Below are positions 24,030 through 35,365 of a stretch of DNA of 64,000 bases, one piece after another. Location of the stretch: the NCBI GenBank assembly GCA_028829895.1, contig CM054182.1:15865001-15929000 (forward strand). The letters run 5' to 3'. Below the pieces are notes generated by a model. It ran no database searches and was not told the DNA's origin. It saw nothing but the letters and a program-made list of their open reading frames with translations. The first letter of the stretch is position 1, and each line of letters opens with the position of its first letter. Position numbers and translations under genes: made by a program. Origin of the DNA: Sinotaia quadrata (taxonomy: Eukaryota; Mollusca; Gastropoda; Architaenioglossa; Viviparidae).

Positions 24030-24545
24030 ATAATAATTATTTATTAATTAATAAGACATAACTAATTACAAGTGATAGAGAATCTTAATTTATAGTTATT
24101 AATAATTCTCTTACAAGACGAACATGTCTCTCGTGGCGGATTATAAGGGTGTCGTAAAACTCTACTCTTTATACAGTAATAAGGATGTCGTAAAACTCTA
24201 CTCTTTATACAGTAATAAGGATGTCGTAAAACACTACTCTTTATACAGTAATAAGGATGTCGTAAACTCTACTTTTTTAAAAACAGTAATAAGGATGTCG
24301 TAAAACTCTACTCTTTATACAGTAATAAGGATGTCGTAAAACTCTACTCTTTATAGTTTATACGGTAGTAAGATAGACGTTTAGCTGTCGCATAATATTT
24401 TCTGCACACGGAAAATTCTGACTAAAGGAGTAATGAAATATGACTTTTATTTATATTTAACGAGCCCCCATCCATCCACTGTTACTCCAACATAAGTTTA
24501 GTATGTGTGCAAGAAGATCAACAATCAAATATACAACATATGAAA
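24030..24545. mobile_element. Dispersed repeat, copy 2, interrupted by a 36 bp array
   Basis: Shares ordered blocks with 16380-16745. Inside it, 24150-24360 is a tandem array of gtaataaggatgtcgtaaaa (36 bp, six copies), which copy 1 lacks. The array therefore expanded after insertion. Confidence 0.6.
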
Positions 24546-24754
24546 ATAATTAAAAGTGATTGATGTTTACATCACTTCACAACATGTTCGATTAACGCTA
24601 GACAATGTTCAGTTTATCCTAGCATAGACATGAACAGTCAAATTAATATATATTATCTATATAATCAAGTTTAGAGACATAATTCATCATAGAATTGAGA
24701 GTGGAATTTCAGAGATAATTATAGTCAATGTACATAACCTTTTCAAATACAACT

Positions 24755-25372
24755 AGTTATATATAGTATGGAACAACCATAAATAACATCTAGTTATATA
24801 TAGCATGGAACAATAATAAATACATCTAGTTATATATATATGGAACAACCATAAATAACATCTAGTTATATATAGCATGGAACAATAATAAATACATCTA
24901 GTTATATATATAGTGTGGAACAATAATAAATACATCTAGTTATATATAGCATGGAACAATAATAAATACATCTAGTTATATATAGTATGGAACAATAATA
25001 AATACAAAATAGTATGGAAAAATCTTAAATACACTTATTATATATAGTATGGAACAATCACAAATACATCAAGTTATATATAATATGGAACAATCACAAA
25101 TACATCAAGTTATATATAATATGGAACAATCACAAATACATCAAGTTATATATAATATGGAACAATCACAAATACATCAAGTTATATATAATATGGAACA
25201 ATCACAAATACATCAAGTTATATATAATATGGAACAATCACAAATACATCAAGTTATATATAATATGGAACAATCACAAATACATCAAGTTATATATAAT
25301 ATGGAACAATCACAAATACATCTAGTTATATATAATATGGAACAATCACAAATACATCTAGTTATATAATAG
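24755..25372. repeat. 36 bp minisatellite, ~17 copies
   Basis: Units containing tatggaacaatcacaaatac and ttatatataatatgg. Left copies diverge (ataaataca); right copies are almost identical. Confidence 0.93.
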
Positions 25373-25407
25373 GTTCATGAGATTTCTTGAATTATCTACC
25401 ACTTCAG

Positions 25408-25452
25408 GCACATAACTAGATGTATTTGTGATTGTTCCATATTATATATGCA
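25408..25452. repeat. Inverted single unit of the preceding minisatellite
   Basis: Reads agatgtatttgtgattgttc, the reverse complement of the array unit, only ~35 bp past the array end. A hairpin with the last unit is possible. Confidence 0.85.
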
Positions 25453-25479
25453 TGGCTGTTTAATCATTTACAAACACAT

Positions 25480-25790
25480 TCGCTCAAAATTGAAATCAAC
25501 AAATTAATATGAAATGTTTTCCCCTTCTTGTCCATATTAATTCGAAATTTTGACGTTTCTCTATTTTCTCGTACGGCCCTTTTCATTTCACTTGAAGTAT
25601 GTCAACAGTACCAACACTTTATCACCAACTCTAAATGAACAATCCTTTAATCTTCTTTAAGAGTACTCAGCCTGTTTTTGTTTTGCCTACTTCGTCATCT
25701 TTTCATATACAGCTTACGACTTACGATATCGCCGTACTTCCTCAAACATTTCCAGGCCAAAAGAAATGTTTTCTATTCTCCCTGAAGTAT
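25480..25790 (-). mobile_element. Ty3/gypsy remnant: integrase C-terminus
   Basis: The minus strand reads RLKDCSFRVGDKVLVLL, then a shifted KGPYEKIEKR, then GKTFHINLL. This is the typical order at the end of gypsy pol (DKVLVLLP..GPYEV..TFHVNLLK). Stops and frameshifts show it is dead. No RT or RNase H was found next to it. Confidence 0.75.
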
Positions 25791-26344
25791 TAGAAATACC
25801 CGGATGTCGGACTACGCTCTCGTGTGCAGCTCTCACTACCTCTGCACGTTTACAATTCTGGCACTAATAAAAATTGCTTACGACTAGACAAATTCAAAGC
25901 CCAAAACATTTTCGGTATCTTATGGGCTTCAGCAAGGCGTTCAGATTGTTTCAAAATCACGTCAAAGTGTTTTGTTTTGTTTGTGAATGGTTGCAAAGAA
26001 ATATAATTTGTCGTGGCAGTCAGAGTAAAAGTTACAGTCGCACGCATTTTAGCCTGCTTTAGTGCTGTTGTACTTACATTTTAAAGTTGCCTAGAGTCAC
26101 AAATTTTTCTCCACTGAAAAGCTCTCGTCTCTCTCTCCCGTTCTCTCTCATTCTACTTCACGCTCAGTTCCAGCTCGATATTTTCTCTCTTGTTCTTGAA
26201 CGCGCTTGTTAAAGTGCCACTAGTTGCCCCAAACCACTTTCTATTCAACTCATCACTCATGGCTTGTTCCATTTCCTTAGATTCAAAGTACTATTAAAAT
26301 AACACTTTTGGCTTTCAAGAAGGTTATAACATCTTTATTATCCT
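25791..26344. other. Intergenic, possibly more element debris
   Basis: An open minus-strand segment at 25850-26047 is unrecognised. 26120-26200 is CT-rich. No firm feature. Confidence 0.4.
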
Positions 26345-26570
26345 CTTACACATTCACTACACACACGTGTAATCAATCTAAAGAACCAAAGAACCAAAAT
26401 AATTAAAATACTGTTAATAGCACGATATCCACACGTGTAATCAATCTAAATCAAAAATAAAAAAGCCAAAATACTGTCAATAGCACGATATCCACATGTG
26501 TAATCAATCTAAATAAAAAATAAAAAAGCCAAAATACTGTCAATAGCATAATATTCACATGTGCAAGATA
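26345..26570. repeat. 63 bp minisatellite
   Basis: Three copies containing cgatatccacatgtgtaatc. Confidence 0.85.
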
Positions 26571-26689
26571 CTATCCACCTCTCTTAACACACAATCTAGT
26601 CATGCATTGAAAGTCTTTTTCTCTAGCTCATGAACACATATCAGCAATGCATACATAATAAGAGCAGAATATCAATACGGGTTCCCCGA

Positions 26690-26856
26690 CAAATGCGCAC
26701 CGACAAAAACGCGATGGACAAAAGTGCGACGACGCGTTCTGTCCCTAACTCTAACCCTAACCCTAACCCCTAATCTTAACCATAACCTAACCATAACCCT
26801 ATCGCGCATTTGTCGGTGCGCACAATTGTCGTTCGCGCATTTGACGGGTCACCATC
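26690..26856. mobile_element. Interstitial (CCCTAA)n bounded by inverted repeats
   Basis: The telomere-like run aaccctaaccctaacccc (26750-26810, decaying to ccataaccta) lies between inverted arms. The left arm contains gcgcaccgacaaa and the right arm its reverse complement tttgtcggtgcgc. Outer parts (cgacaaatgcgc / gcgcatttgacg) also pair. This looks like a small non-autonomous element or a fold-back unit. Confidence 0.65.
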
Positions 26857-27073
26857 AATATGTGTGAGATACTACAATCTTCTCTTAACACACAATGCAT
26901 TCAAAGTCTTTTCTCTAGCTCATGAAAGCTTATCATCAATGGACGTATATTAATAGCAAAATATCAGCATGTACAAGATATTGTCCACTTCTCTTAAGAC
27001 AATTATACATTCATATCAATCGACGTATGTAAGATATTATACTCTTCACTTATCATAAGTCAAGTGTCATATT
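26857..27073. repeat. Degenerate repeats related to 26570-26650
   Basis: Shared phrases such as tctctagctcatgaa and cattcaaagtctttt recur with heavy divergence. Confidence 0.5.
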
Positions 27074-27400
27074 GTAGCGGAGTAAATTTGCCTGTCCCTA
27101 TATTCTAAACTTAATTGTTGTAAAAATTGTTCAAAGATAAAGTGGCCCGACCTTGATATATTTAAGTGTCAATGTTGGAAGTAAGCAACTCAGGTAAAGA
27201 ATATGAGCTAATTTGCTGATGTAATCTAAAACAGTTCTAACCGGATGAGTAGTTTTTCTGGCTAATAGTCTCACACTTGTTCGTAACAAATTCATCCAAT
27301 GGGGATGGACTGAAAGTTATTTTGTTGAAGAAGTCTATATTCTAATCGATTTGAATTTGACAAAACTCGAGTCCGGTCATAAAGGCAACCGTTAGCTTAT
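27074..27400 (+). mobile_element. LTR-like repeat, copy 2 (plus orientation)
   Basis: Begins TGTAGCGGAGTAAATTTGCC and is the inverted homologue of 17312-17645 over most of its length. No internal pol is attached on the plus strand. Confidence 0.6.
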
Positions 27401-27690
27401 GAGAAAAGCACACTTTTCTTTCGCTTCAGGCTACAGTGACTACTGTACTCTACCTGATCTTGTTGGGGTGTGCATCCAGCATTATCGTCGAACTTATCAG
27501 TAAATGTTTGCTGTAAGTTGATTCCTGTGAATTCTGTTCGAGAGCCAATACACTAGAAATGATGGCTTGAGTTTAGTCTGAAGAATTAATGAAGATTATT
27601 TTGAACATTGCTTGTGTGTTATGAGTATCAAACATGAACATTTACATTGCCTTTATTTCAAGTCTTGCAGACACTACACAAGGCAGGACT
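27401..27690. other. Intergenic, nothing recognisable
   Basis: Unique sequence without coding or repeat signal. Confidence 0.5.
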
Positions 27691-28226
27691 CACACAGACA
27701 TCTCAGAATAGGACTCACACAGACATCTCAGAATAGGACTCGCGCAGACATCTCAGAATAGGACTCGCGCAGACATATCAGAATACAGCTTTTGCAGACA
27801 TCTCAGTATACAGCTTTTGCAGACATCTCAGTATACAGCGTTTGCAGACATCTCAGAATACAGCGTTTGCAGACATCTCAGTATACAGCGTTTGCAGACA
27901 TCTCAGTACACAGCGTTTGCAGACATCTCAGTACACAGCGTTTGCAGACATCTCAGTATACAACGTTTGCAGACATCTCAGTACACAGCGTTTGCAGACA
28001 TCTCAGTATACAGCGTTTGCAGACATCTCAGTATACAGCTTTTGCAGACATCTCAGTATACAGCGTTTGCAGACATCTCAGTATACAGCGTTTGCAGACA
28101 TCTCAGTACACAGCGTTTGCAGACATCTCAGTATACAGCGTTTGCAGACATCTCAGTACACAGCGTTTGCAGACATCTCAGTACACAGCGTTTGCAGACA
28201 TCTCAGTATACAGCGTTTGCAGACCA
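27690..28226. repeat. 25 bp minisatellite, ~21 copies
   Basis: Unit gcagacatctcagtatacag plus cgttt. Because 25 is not divisible by three and the unit has no stop in any register, all three plus frames stay open. The long frames here are repeat artefacts. Confidence 0.95.
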
Positions 28227-28287
28227 CACGACGGTGGTGGTTCGATAGCAATTTTTACGTCATCACTGAAGCTTTCGTTGCTCATTT

Positions 28288-28900
28288 CGTCATGAGACAT
28301 TATCTGATCTGTAGTCCTCCAGTGGGACTGACTCCCATCTCGAGTATTCAGGGAGGGCCGGGGACATTATCTGATCTGTAGTCCTCCAGTGGGACTGACT
28401 CCCATCTCGAGTATTCAGGGAGGGCCGGGGACATTATCTGATCTGTAGTCCTCCAGTGGGACTGACTCCCATCTCGAGTATTCAGGGAGGGCCGGGGACA
28501 TTATCTGATCTGTAGTCCTCCAGTGGGACTGACTCCCATCTCGAGTATTCAGGGAGGGCCGGGGACATTATCTGATCTGTAGTCCTCCAGTGGGACTGAC
28601 TCCCATCTCGAGTATTCAGGGAGGGCCGGGGACATTATCTGATCTGTAGTCCTCCAGTGGGACTGACTCCCATCTCGAATATTCAGGGAGGGCCGGGGAC
28701 ATTATCTGATCTGTAGTCCTCCAGTGGGACTGACTCCCATCTCGAATATTCAGGGAGGGCCGGGGACATTATCTGATCTGTAGTCCTCCAGTGGGACTGA
28801 CTCCCATCTCGAGTATTCAGGGAGGGCCGGGGACATTATCTGATCTGTAGTCCTCCAGTGGGACTGACTCCCATCTCGAGTATTCAGGGAGAGCTGGGGA
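28288..28900. repeat. 68 bp minisatellite, nine near-perfect copies
   Basis: Unit containing tccagtgggactgactccca and agggagggccggggacatta, with only a few point differences (ctcgagtatt/ctcgaatatt). GC-rich compared with its surroundings. Confidence 0.95.
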
Positions 28901-29679
28901 TGTTGTTGAAGGCTGGGGATGTTGTCATTGTTTTGGAGTTCTGGCTTGGTGCTTGCTCGGCATTGACGACTGTTGTTGACATTTTTTTAAATTTTCTTTT
29001 TAAAGTTACTGCCTTTAGACGTGTGGGGTGGTTGGGGTAGAGCAGAGTGTATATGGTAGCTGTCACGGTGTGTTTGTTTTCCTTTTTTTTGTCTTTCTTC
29101 AAGGAGTTGTAATCATGGGGAGAGGAAATGCTTGACTGTATTTTCCTCGTTACAGTGATTGCTCATGCGTGGAATCTGAATCTGAATGGAATCTGAGGGT
29201 GGGTTGTAATGTGGGTTTTGTTTTTTTGTTTTTTTAAATAGAGAAAATGTTCTTAATAGAATTAAAAAAAACTTTAGATAGTGTGAATGGTATGGGTTTT
29301 TATATTGTATGTAGAGCGTGACGGCTTTGTGAAATCTGTGGGCATGTTTTGTAAGGGGTACAGCTGAGTGTATATTATAAATGGTAGTTGTAAGTGATGT
29401 GATTGCTTTTCTGAGTTTTTCTCTTTCTGCAAAGAATTACACTATGTAACACAATTTTTGTTCCTGGCTTCTAAGTGTTATATTTCAATTGCTTATGTCT
29501 AAAGTACGTGAAAAAATGACTTCATTAAGCACAAACTTTGCTTACACGACAACAGCACGAAGAAAACTCGTTTTTTTGTGAAAATAGAACGATTTTTTTT
29601 TCATTTTCGTCATTATGATCAGGTAAAAACAAAATTTGCACAAGGAATAGACAAACAGTTGGAAACCACTCAACAAGGT
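28901..29679. other. Intergenic, T-rich, nothing recognisable
   Basis: T/G-rich sequence downstream of the decayed zinc-finger gene. No gene seen. Confidence 0.5.
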
Positions 29680-31058
29680 TCAGAAATGTGTAGATTTTCT
29701 AGATTTACGATTGTACTGTGAATCACTCTCTCGAAGTAGCCCCCAAATGTAGTCCCCCATCATGTTTTCGTTATACTGTCCTTGGTAACGACGCTCAAAG
29801 TTCAATATATCTTGATGAAAGCGCTCGCCTTGCTCCTCCGAGTAAGCGCCCATGTTCTCCTTGAATTTGTCGAGATGCGAATCAAGGATATGAACTTTCA
29901 GAGACATTCTGCATCCCATTGTGGCGTAATTCTTTATGAGAGTCTGCACCAACTCCACATAGTTTTCAGCTTTGTGATTACCTAGGAAGCCCTGAACAAC
30001 TGCAACGAAACTGCTCCAGGATGAACTGTCTATGAATAGGCGCCATTCAATAGGATTACATGCAATACCTATAGCCTGGAATAGACCGGTAACATCGTTG
30101 CAGAAGCACAGCCCATCACGATGACTGAAGAAGTTGGAGAATCTTTGATGCCGCTTCCTCTGATCTGTGACTTGTACGCTATCATCAACCAAGTTCCACT
30201 GTTTGAGCCTAGATATCAGAAGCTCAGCATTCGATTTCGTAAGCCCGAGGTCCCTAATTAAATCGTGCACGTCTTTCTGGTTAGAGAAGTATGGCTTTCT
30301 ATCCCCAACTTCATCTGCAGAATCGTAGTCCATATCTCCAGTATCTGCCTCGCTATCTGACTTGCTGCTGTCTCCTGAAGATGGCCGATGCCGCCTAGGA
30401 GGAGTCGGAACAGGCAGATCGGAGCTGTGTGGTACTGGGGCAATGGAAGAAGGTATGTCCAGATAAACGATCTGAGGGGCATTTTTGCCGGTGCGACGGT
30501 GTTTTGGGTTTACCATGCAGAAGTAGCAGTTGCTTGAGTGGTCCGTCGGCTCTCACCAAATTCGCGGGATAGCAAACTTCATGGCTCGCTTCTCTCCTCT
30601 GTACCAACCTGTAATATAGCACATAATAATACATAAGAATTATAATAATTTGAGGGCAGGAAATTTCAAAATATGGAACGATTTCAAGATGGAACGTATT
30701 TGCCTACAGTACACGACTTATGACAAAACTTTATAAATTACAACTCTTTGAAATGAACTCGATCTAAAGCATTGAAATTTTATGAAAATAAATTAAAACA
30801 TCTAAGCAAGAAGCAACTGTTCAGTTTACCTTCAAGTGTTTTCTTGCAATATTCGCATGTGAAATGCGGTGCCCAAGATTTGTCTTGGTCCCCGACCGGC
30901 ACGCCGAAGTATGCCTTGTAGGCCTTGCACATTATACGACTTGCTTCCACGGAATACTTTTTCGCTCTTGTCTTTATGAATTGTCCGCACACGTAGCAGA
31001 ATGAATCAGCTGGATGCAAACAATCTCTTGATGCCATATCAAATAAATAACTTGTCAT
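29680..31058 (-). pseudogene. Decayed copy of a dispersed invertebrate zinc-finger gene family
   Basis: Exon 1 (31037 or 31058 to 30830, donor GTAAAC) encodes CYVCGQF, then SWAPHFTCEYCKKTL. Exon 2 (30608-29680) encodes KFAIPRIW, an in-frame TGA at 30555-30553, then CYFC, APQIVYLDIPSSIAPVP, EWRLFIDSSS, FLGNHKAENYVELV and EEQGERFHQD. It ends after MGDYIWGLLRESDSQY. I know this order from multi-copy uncharacterised proteins of aphids, Hydra and other invertebrates. Relatives have a long central segment after FIDSS that is missing here (junction near 30010-30015), so the copy is deleted as well as nonsense-mutated. The second ATG (31037) has the better context. Molecular function is unknown; the Cys pairs suggest zinc binding. 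Confidence 0.75.
30830..31037 (-). CDS. Exon 1 of the decayed zinc-finger gene
   Basis: Begins MASRDCLHPADSFCYVCG. Two C-x2-C pairs about 50 residues apart. Phase 1 at the donor matches the acceptor of exon 2 at 30608. Confidence 0.7.
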
Positions 31059-31084
31059 GGAATCTTGGTTCGAGACACCTGTGC

Positions 31085-31091
31085 TTTTATA
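31085..31091 (-). promoter_or_regulatory. TATA box (TATAAAA)
   Basis: The minus strand reads AAGTATAAAAGC. A start site ~30 bp downstream would fall near 31061, just above the first ATG (31058) and 24 bp above the better ATG (31037). The box is 18 bp downstream of the heat-shock-element array. Confidence 0.65.
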
Positions 31092-31108
31092 CTTGTACAG
31101 CTACTTTT

Positions 31109-31193
31109 GGAACGTTCAAGAACGTTCTAGAAAGTTCTGAGAGTTTCTCGAAAGTTCTGGAAGTTTCTTGAACGTTCTAGAGTGTTCAAGAGA
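31109..31193. promoter_or_regulatory. Heat-shock-element array, 17 contiguous 5-bp modules
   Basis: Alternating nGAAn and nTTCn modules without a gap: ggaac gttca agaac gttct, continuing to 31193. Fourteen of the seventeen modules are exact. Three such modules already make an HSF1 site. The array sits immediately upstream of the TATA box of the minus-strand gene. Confidence 0.85.
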
Positions 31194-31257
31194 ATTGTAG
31201 AAACATGTGGACATCTCTAGCAGTTCAGGGAGGAAGCTCGGCATTGAAAGCAAATCG

Positions 31258-31272
31258 AGAATTTTCTCGAAC
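31258..31272. promoter_or_regulatory. Second, three-module heat shock element
   Basis: agaat tttct cgaac: three exact alternating modules, 65 bp beyond the main array. Confidence 0.6.
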
Positions 31273-31419
31273 ACACGCGATTTTCCAAATTTCATTGTCC
31301 CGGTCACAGAAGCAAAGTTTTTCTGGAATAACAGTGATTTCCTTTCTGTTCTAGACCTAACGGATTAGAAAAACACACTTTCAACCCAGGAACAGAACAA
31401 AAGTGAAAATTTGTTACAT

Positions 31420-33125
31420 AGTGTTATGAGTAGATGGTGTGGAAATGGTCAACTGAGTTGTCAGCGTAGCAGTGGAGGCAGACTCTAGATGGTCCATTTA
31501 CATGGTGAAGTATGAGCATTGTATTTAGTCTGAGCCTAAGATGGCTGCTTTGTTTTGGGTGGCTGAGGTTGGGGGGGTGGGGGGTGTCAGGGAAGTCGTT
31601 TTGGAAATGATTATTTATTGCTGACATAATTTCTGTGGTGTAGATTGGAGTGGGTATGAGGAGACCCTGTATTGTTCCTTTTTTTGCCCCATTTGTGAGC
31701 TGTTTCATTTCCTTCAATTCCTGTGTGGCTGGGGATCGAAAGGAAAGAGGTGTTTGTGTTCTTTTCTTTGAGTTTATTTAAGAGGATTCTGATGTCATTG
31801 ATTTCTTGGTTTTGGTTAAATGTATGGAGTTTTGCAATTGCCTGCATAAACGTGTAGGAATCTGTATCAGTGTAGCGGGGTGGGTGGGTGGGTGGGAATC
31901 GATGATAATGTGTTGGGTAGTACTATTTGTATGGTCACCAGTTTGGCAGTCATGATTGAGTGAAGTGGTTTGAGTTTATAGGTGTTAAACAACTAGGTGT
32001 GCCCCCGTACCTATGTCTTTGAACCATTTTATTTTGTGTAAATTTTGGGTGTGGTCTTGGAAGTGTTTGTTGGTGTGTTCTAGTGCTATTTTTTTAATGA
32101 GTGGGTGGGTGGGCATGTTTGTTGATGTGTTCTAGTGCTATTTTTTTAATGAGTGGGTGGGCATGTTTGCTGATGTGTTCTAGTGCTATTTTTTTAACGA
32201 GTGGGTGGGTGGGCATGTTTGCTGATGTGTTCTAGTGCTATTTTTTTAAGGAGTGGGTGGGTGGGCATGTTTGCTGATGTCTACGAGAGATGTGTCATTT
32301 TTTTTTTTTTGGGGGGGGGGGTGTATGTTGACTTGCCAGGACGGGATTTGGCTGGGAGTCTTTTCTTGGTTATGTCATTGAGTTTTAATTAGTTTAGAAG
32401 TTTTTGGGTAAGTTGGTAAGAGGGGAGTTTTGGGTCCGTCCACTTGGTGTTTTTTCTTTCTGGATGTTTTAATGCTGAACTCTCTTTTGTCCCATTTTGT
32501 GTTGGTGAGTTGGACGTTGTTTGGATGTTTTAGGTTGGTCTCTTCTGTCCCATTTTTTTGTTGGTGAGTTGGATGTTGTTTGGAAGGTTTTTTCTGTGTT
32601 GAATTCGGTTTGCTCATATTCCTAGGGTTTGTTTGTCTCTTCCTTCAAGTGTAGTGAGCTGTTTGTTCAGTTCTGTGGGTTTTATTTTTAGTATGGTAGG
32701 ACATAGACACTGGCTCTGATGGCTTTGTTCTCGATATATTGTAATTTGTTTTAGTTTTGGGTTGTTGGTTGTTGAGGTTGTGGTACTGCCATAGTCTATT
32801 ATGGAGTATATAAGTGCTTTGGATGCAAACTATAGTGTGTGTCTGCCCCCCATTGCTTTCCTCTTGTCATTTTCAGTAGGTTTAGGGTTTTGTTAGCTTT
32901 TAATGCAGTGTTTGTCACGTGTTCAATGAAAGTGATGTTGCTATCAAAAGTAATGTTTAAGAATTTTGTGGAGTCTGTGTATCTTATTTAAGTCCCTTTG
33001 ATGTGGGTGGGGAGAGGTGACTCTTTTCTTCTAGTTGAGAAGTCTGTGTCTTTTAATTTGTCAGGGGCCAAGTCTAGGCCCCAAGTGTCAGTACAGGTCT
33101 CTAGTCGGTCGTACACACCTTTCAT
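31420..33125 (-). mobile_element. Non-LTR retrotransposon (LINE) fragment: RT end, RNase H, C-terminal Cys/His
   Basis: High to low: GVYDRLETCTDTWGLDLAP, KFLNITFDSNITFIEHV, LKANKTLNLLKMTRGK (RT thumb region), then SIPSHTGIEGNETAHK (RNase H), then VCLHCYADNSVDHF. This is the jockey-like LINE order. Many stops and shifts; the catalytic RT motifs upstream are missing, so it is a 5'-truncated dead copy. Confidence 0.85.
32085..32290. repeat. ~50 bp minisatellite inside the LINE
   Basis: Four copies of gagtgggtgggtgggcatgt with tgttctagtgctattttttt, expanded within the dead LINE. Confidence 0.85.
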
Positions 33126-34925
33126 ACCAGTTATATTTTGAACACGTGACCGTAAGGAAAATACAGACTAAAAGACCACTAAGGATAATTTCTGTGTTTC
33201 CTCATTTGAAAGCTAACATGGGCACAAAGTACAGGTGCGTGTCCGAAATGCAAACTCCCAGACCCCAAGCTGTAAATTAGTCGCAAGTGCCAAAGCTCAG
33301 ATTTCAGGGATGGGCTATGCAGGCCGGCAGGCCGCAGTGAACACATACAAAAATAATGCACTAATTATTATTAATGTAGGGGGCGCTTTCGGCTTCCGCC
33401 GCATTCGCGAGATAATGCACTAAACTGACGGATGCTACATATGTATGGTATGGAACAGACATAAATCCAACTAACTATATATAGTGTGGAACAAACTGTC
33501 CTAAATAACGCAGTGTATACGGTCGAATAGCGCCCCACGAAAAGAACTTCTATGACTTTTTAACAAGTTTATTTTTTTATTTCAATAAGTATTATATGTA
33601 GTAGTTCTTTATTACAATAATAGTCCAACACTATGTATTGATGCGTTTATTTATTTTAATGTTCTATTACTACTTTCAACACTTGTGATTATGCAATTAA
33701 AACAGTACTGCCCTGGGGCCCCAGTACGTGGTAAGGTCGGCGCTGGGAAGAATCAACATACAATTAACTACATAACACCTCTCAAGACATTCCACAGCAC
33801 GCACTCAACTCGCTCACTACTGCGTAGCAGACTGATACACCAACGCTTCAAGAGAGCAGCAGACATTCTCTCACCTCACGGACTTCAACTGTCCACTACA
33901 TCGATGGTGGTTTCACGGCAAGAACAATCTCTCATGCTTCATTCGCAATACTGACAACGCAACACGCGACCGACCTCCTTCGTTTCAACTTTCACTGACA
34001 CCAACGTTACTAGACACATTCCGTCAGACGGGTAGGCTGAGGGTGGTACAGCACAAAGCACACACAAGTACATACACACGAGTACACACACTCACCACTC
34101 AACGCTTACAGGTAAACAGATGCTACACCAAACACAGCTTCCAAGGGCACAATTGTTGGAAGGTGTGAGACCTGCTGGACTTATGCCTTTGAAAACAAAA
34201 ACAAACCTCTAGATACAAACTGAGGCTCTGCACTAGTCCAAAGTGTGTGTTGGGTGTGTGTGGGGGGGGGAGTAAACACTACAGACAGTGAGTCAATTTG
34301 TGTGTGTGTGTGTGTATGTGGGGGATGAGGTGGGGGGGACGCTTCCAACCTAGGTCGATTTCGCGTTCTACAGACAGTCGCACCACTACAACGCCTAAAT
34401 AACCAATTCATATACGCACTGAGCCACACCGCCCACATTTCCGGAATCAAGAGAGAAGAGAAAGCCATCCAAGACCAAGAACATTCAAGGATGTAAAGTC
34501 TACTTCAGCTTCTGTGAGGATAGAAGTAAATAAACAAAAAATCCAATCCCTTAAAAGTTTTGGCTTTTCTATCAGAGAGAGAGAGATACCTTAAACACAG
34601 TAACAATCACCCCTTCAGAAGGGGAAGTTTTTAATTACGTCAAACCTAGCCAAGGAATGCAATGCGTGTGAAGTGTCAAAGAGGAGGTATGTAAATGTGG
34701 ACAAAGCGAGCACGCCAGGAGGAAGGGTGTTTATATATGTCGGTAGGTGTTTTCAATGGCCTAACATTCTCGAGAGTCGAAGATACAAAAGAATTGTAAA
34801 AGGGAAAAAGAAACTGCAGCAAGTTTTTTCACAAACAAGGACCTTCGCATATGTAGGGTCCAGACTTACCTGCTTTTTAGAGTCGTTTAAGTGAGTGCAT
34901 GTTTGGGCACACTGGTGACAGGTTT
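33126..34925. other. Intergenic; one stray minisatellite unit, otherwise unrecognised
   Basis: 33440-33490 contains tatggaacagacataaatcc and tatatatagtgtggaacaa, a diverged unit of the 36 bp array at 24755-25372. The rest, including a less AT-rich block at 33700-34480, shows no recognised gene. Confidence 0.5.
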
Positions 34926-35365
34926 GAGCGAATGACTGAGGTACACAGGTACTTGAGAGCGTAATTGCAGTTTTTTTCTAGAGAGTGTTACTGCAGTGTG
35001 TGTAGACACTTGAGAGTGTGACTGCAGATTGTACTAGAGAGTGTTACTGCAGTGTATAGATACTGCAGAGTGTGACTGCAGCGTGTATATGTACTTGAGA
35101 CTCTGACTGTAGTGTGTACTGATACTTGCGAGTGTGGTTGCAGTGTGTACAGATACTGTAGAATGTGACTGCAGTATGTACAAGTACTTGAGAGAAGAGC
35201 GGTAGAAATGTAGCGAGCAGTCCCAGAGAACACTGGTGTGATGTAGTCCCTCGGACTGGTATGATGTAGAAAGAAGTCCCACAGAACAACCAATGATGCG
35301 ACATGTAGAGCAGTCCCACAGAACATCGGTGTGATGGAGAGAGCAGTCGGAAAGAACACTCAGTG
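34926..35365. repeat. Two degenerate minisatellites
   Basis: 34926-35185 has about eight copies of cttgagagtgtgactgcagt at 30-37 bp spacing. 35200-35360 has three copies of agcagtcccacagaacacyg-type units at about 60 bp spacing. Confidence 0.75.

Noticed and set aside
27792..28381. Three overlapping frames of 143-179 codons
   Set aside because: A 25 bp repeat without stops leaves every frame open; the translations are cyclic permutations of one another.
31424..31847. Separate small genes inside the LINE
   Set aside because: The frames are the RNase H and C-terminal pieces of one degenerate LINE ORF2.
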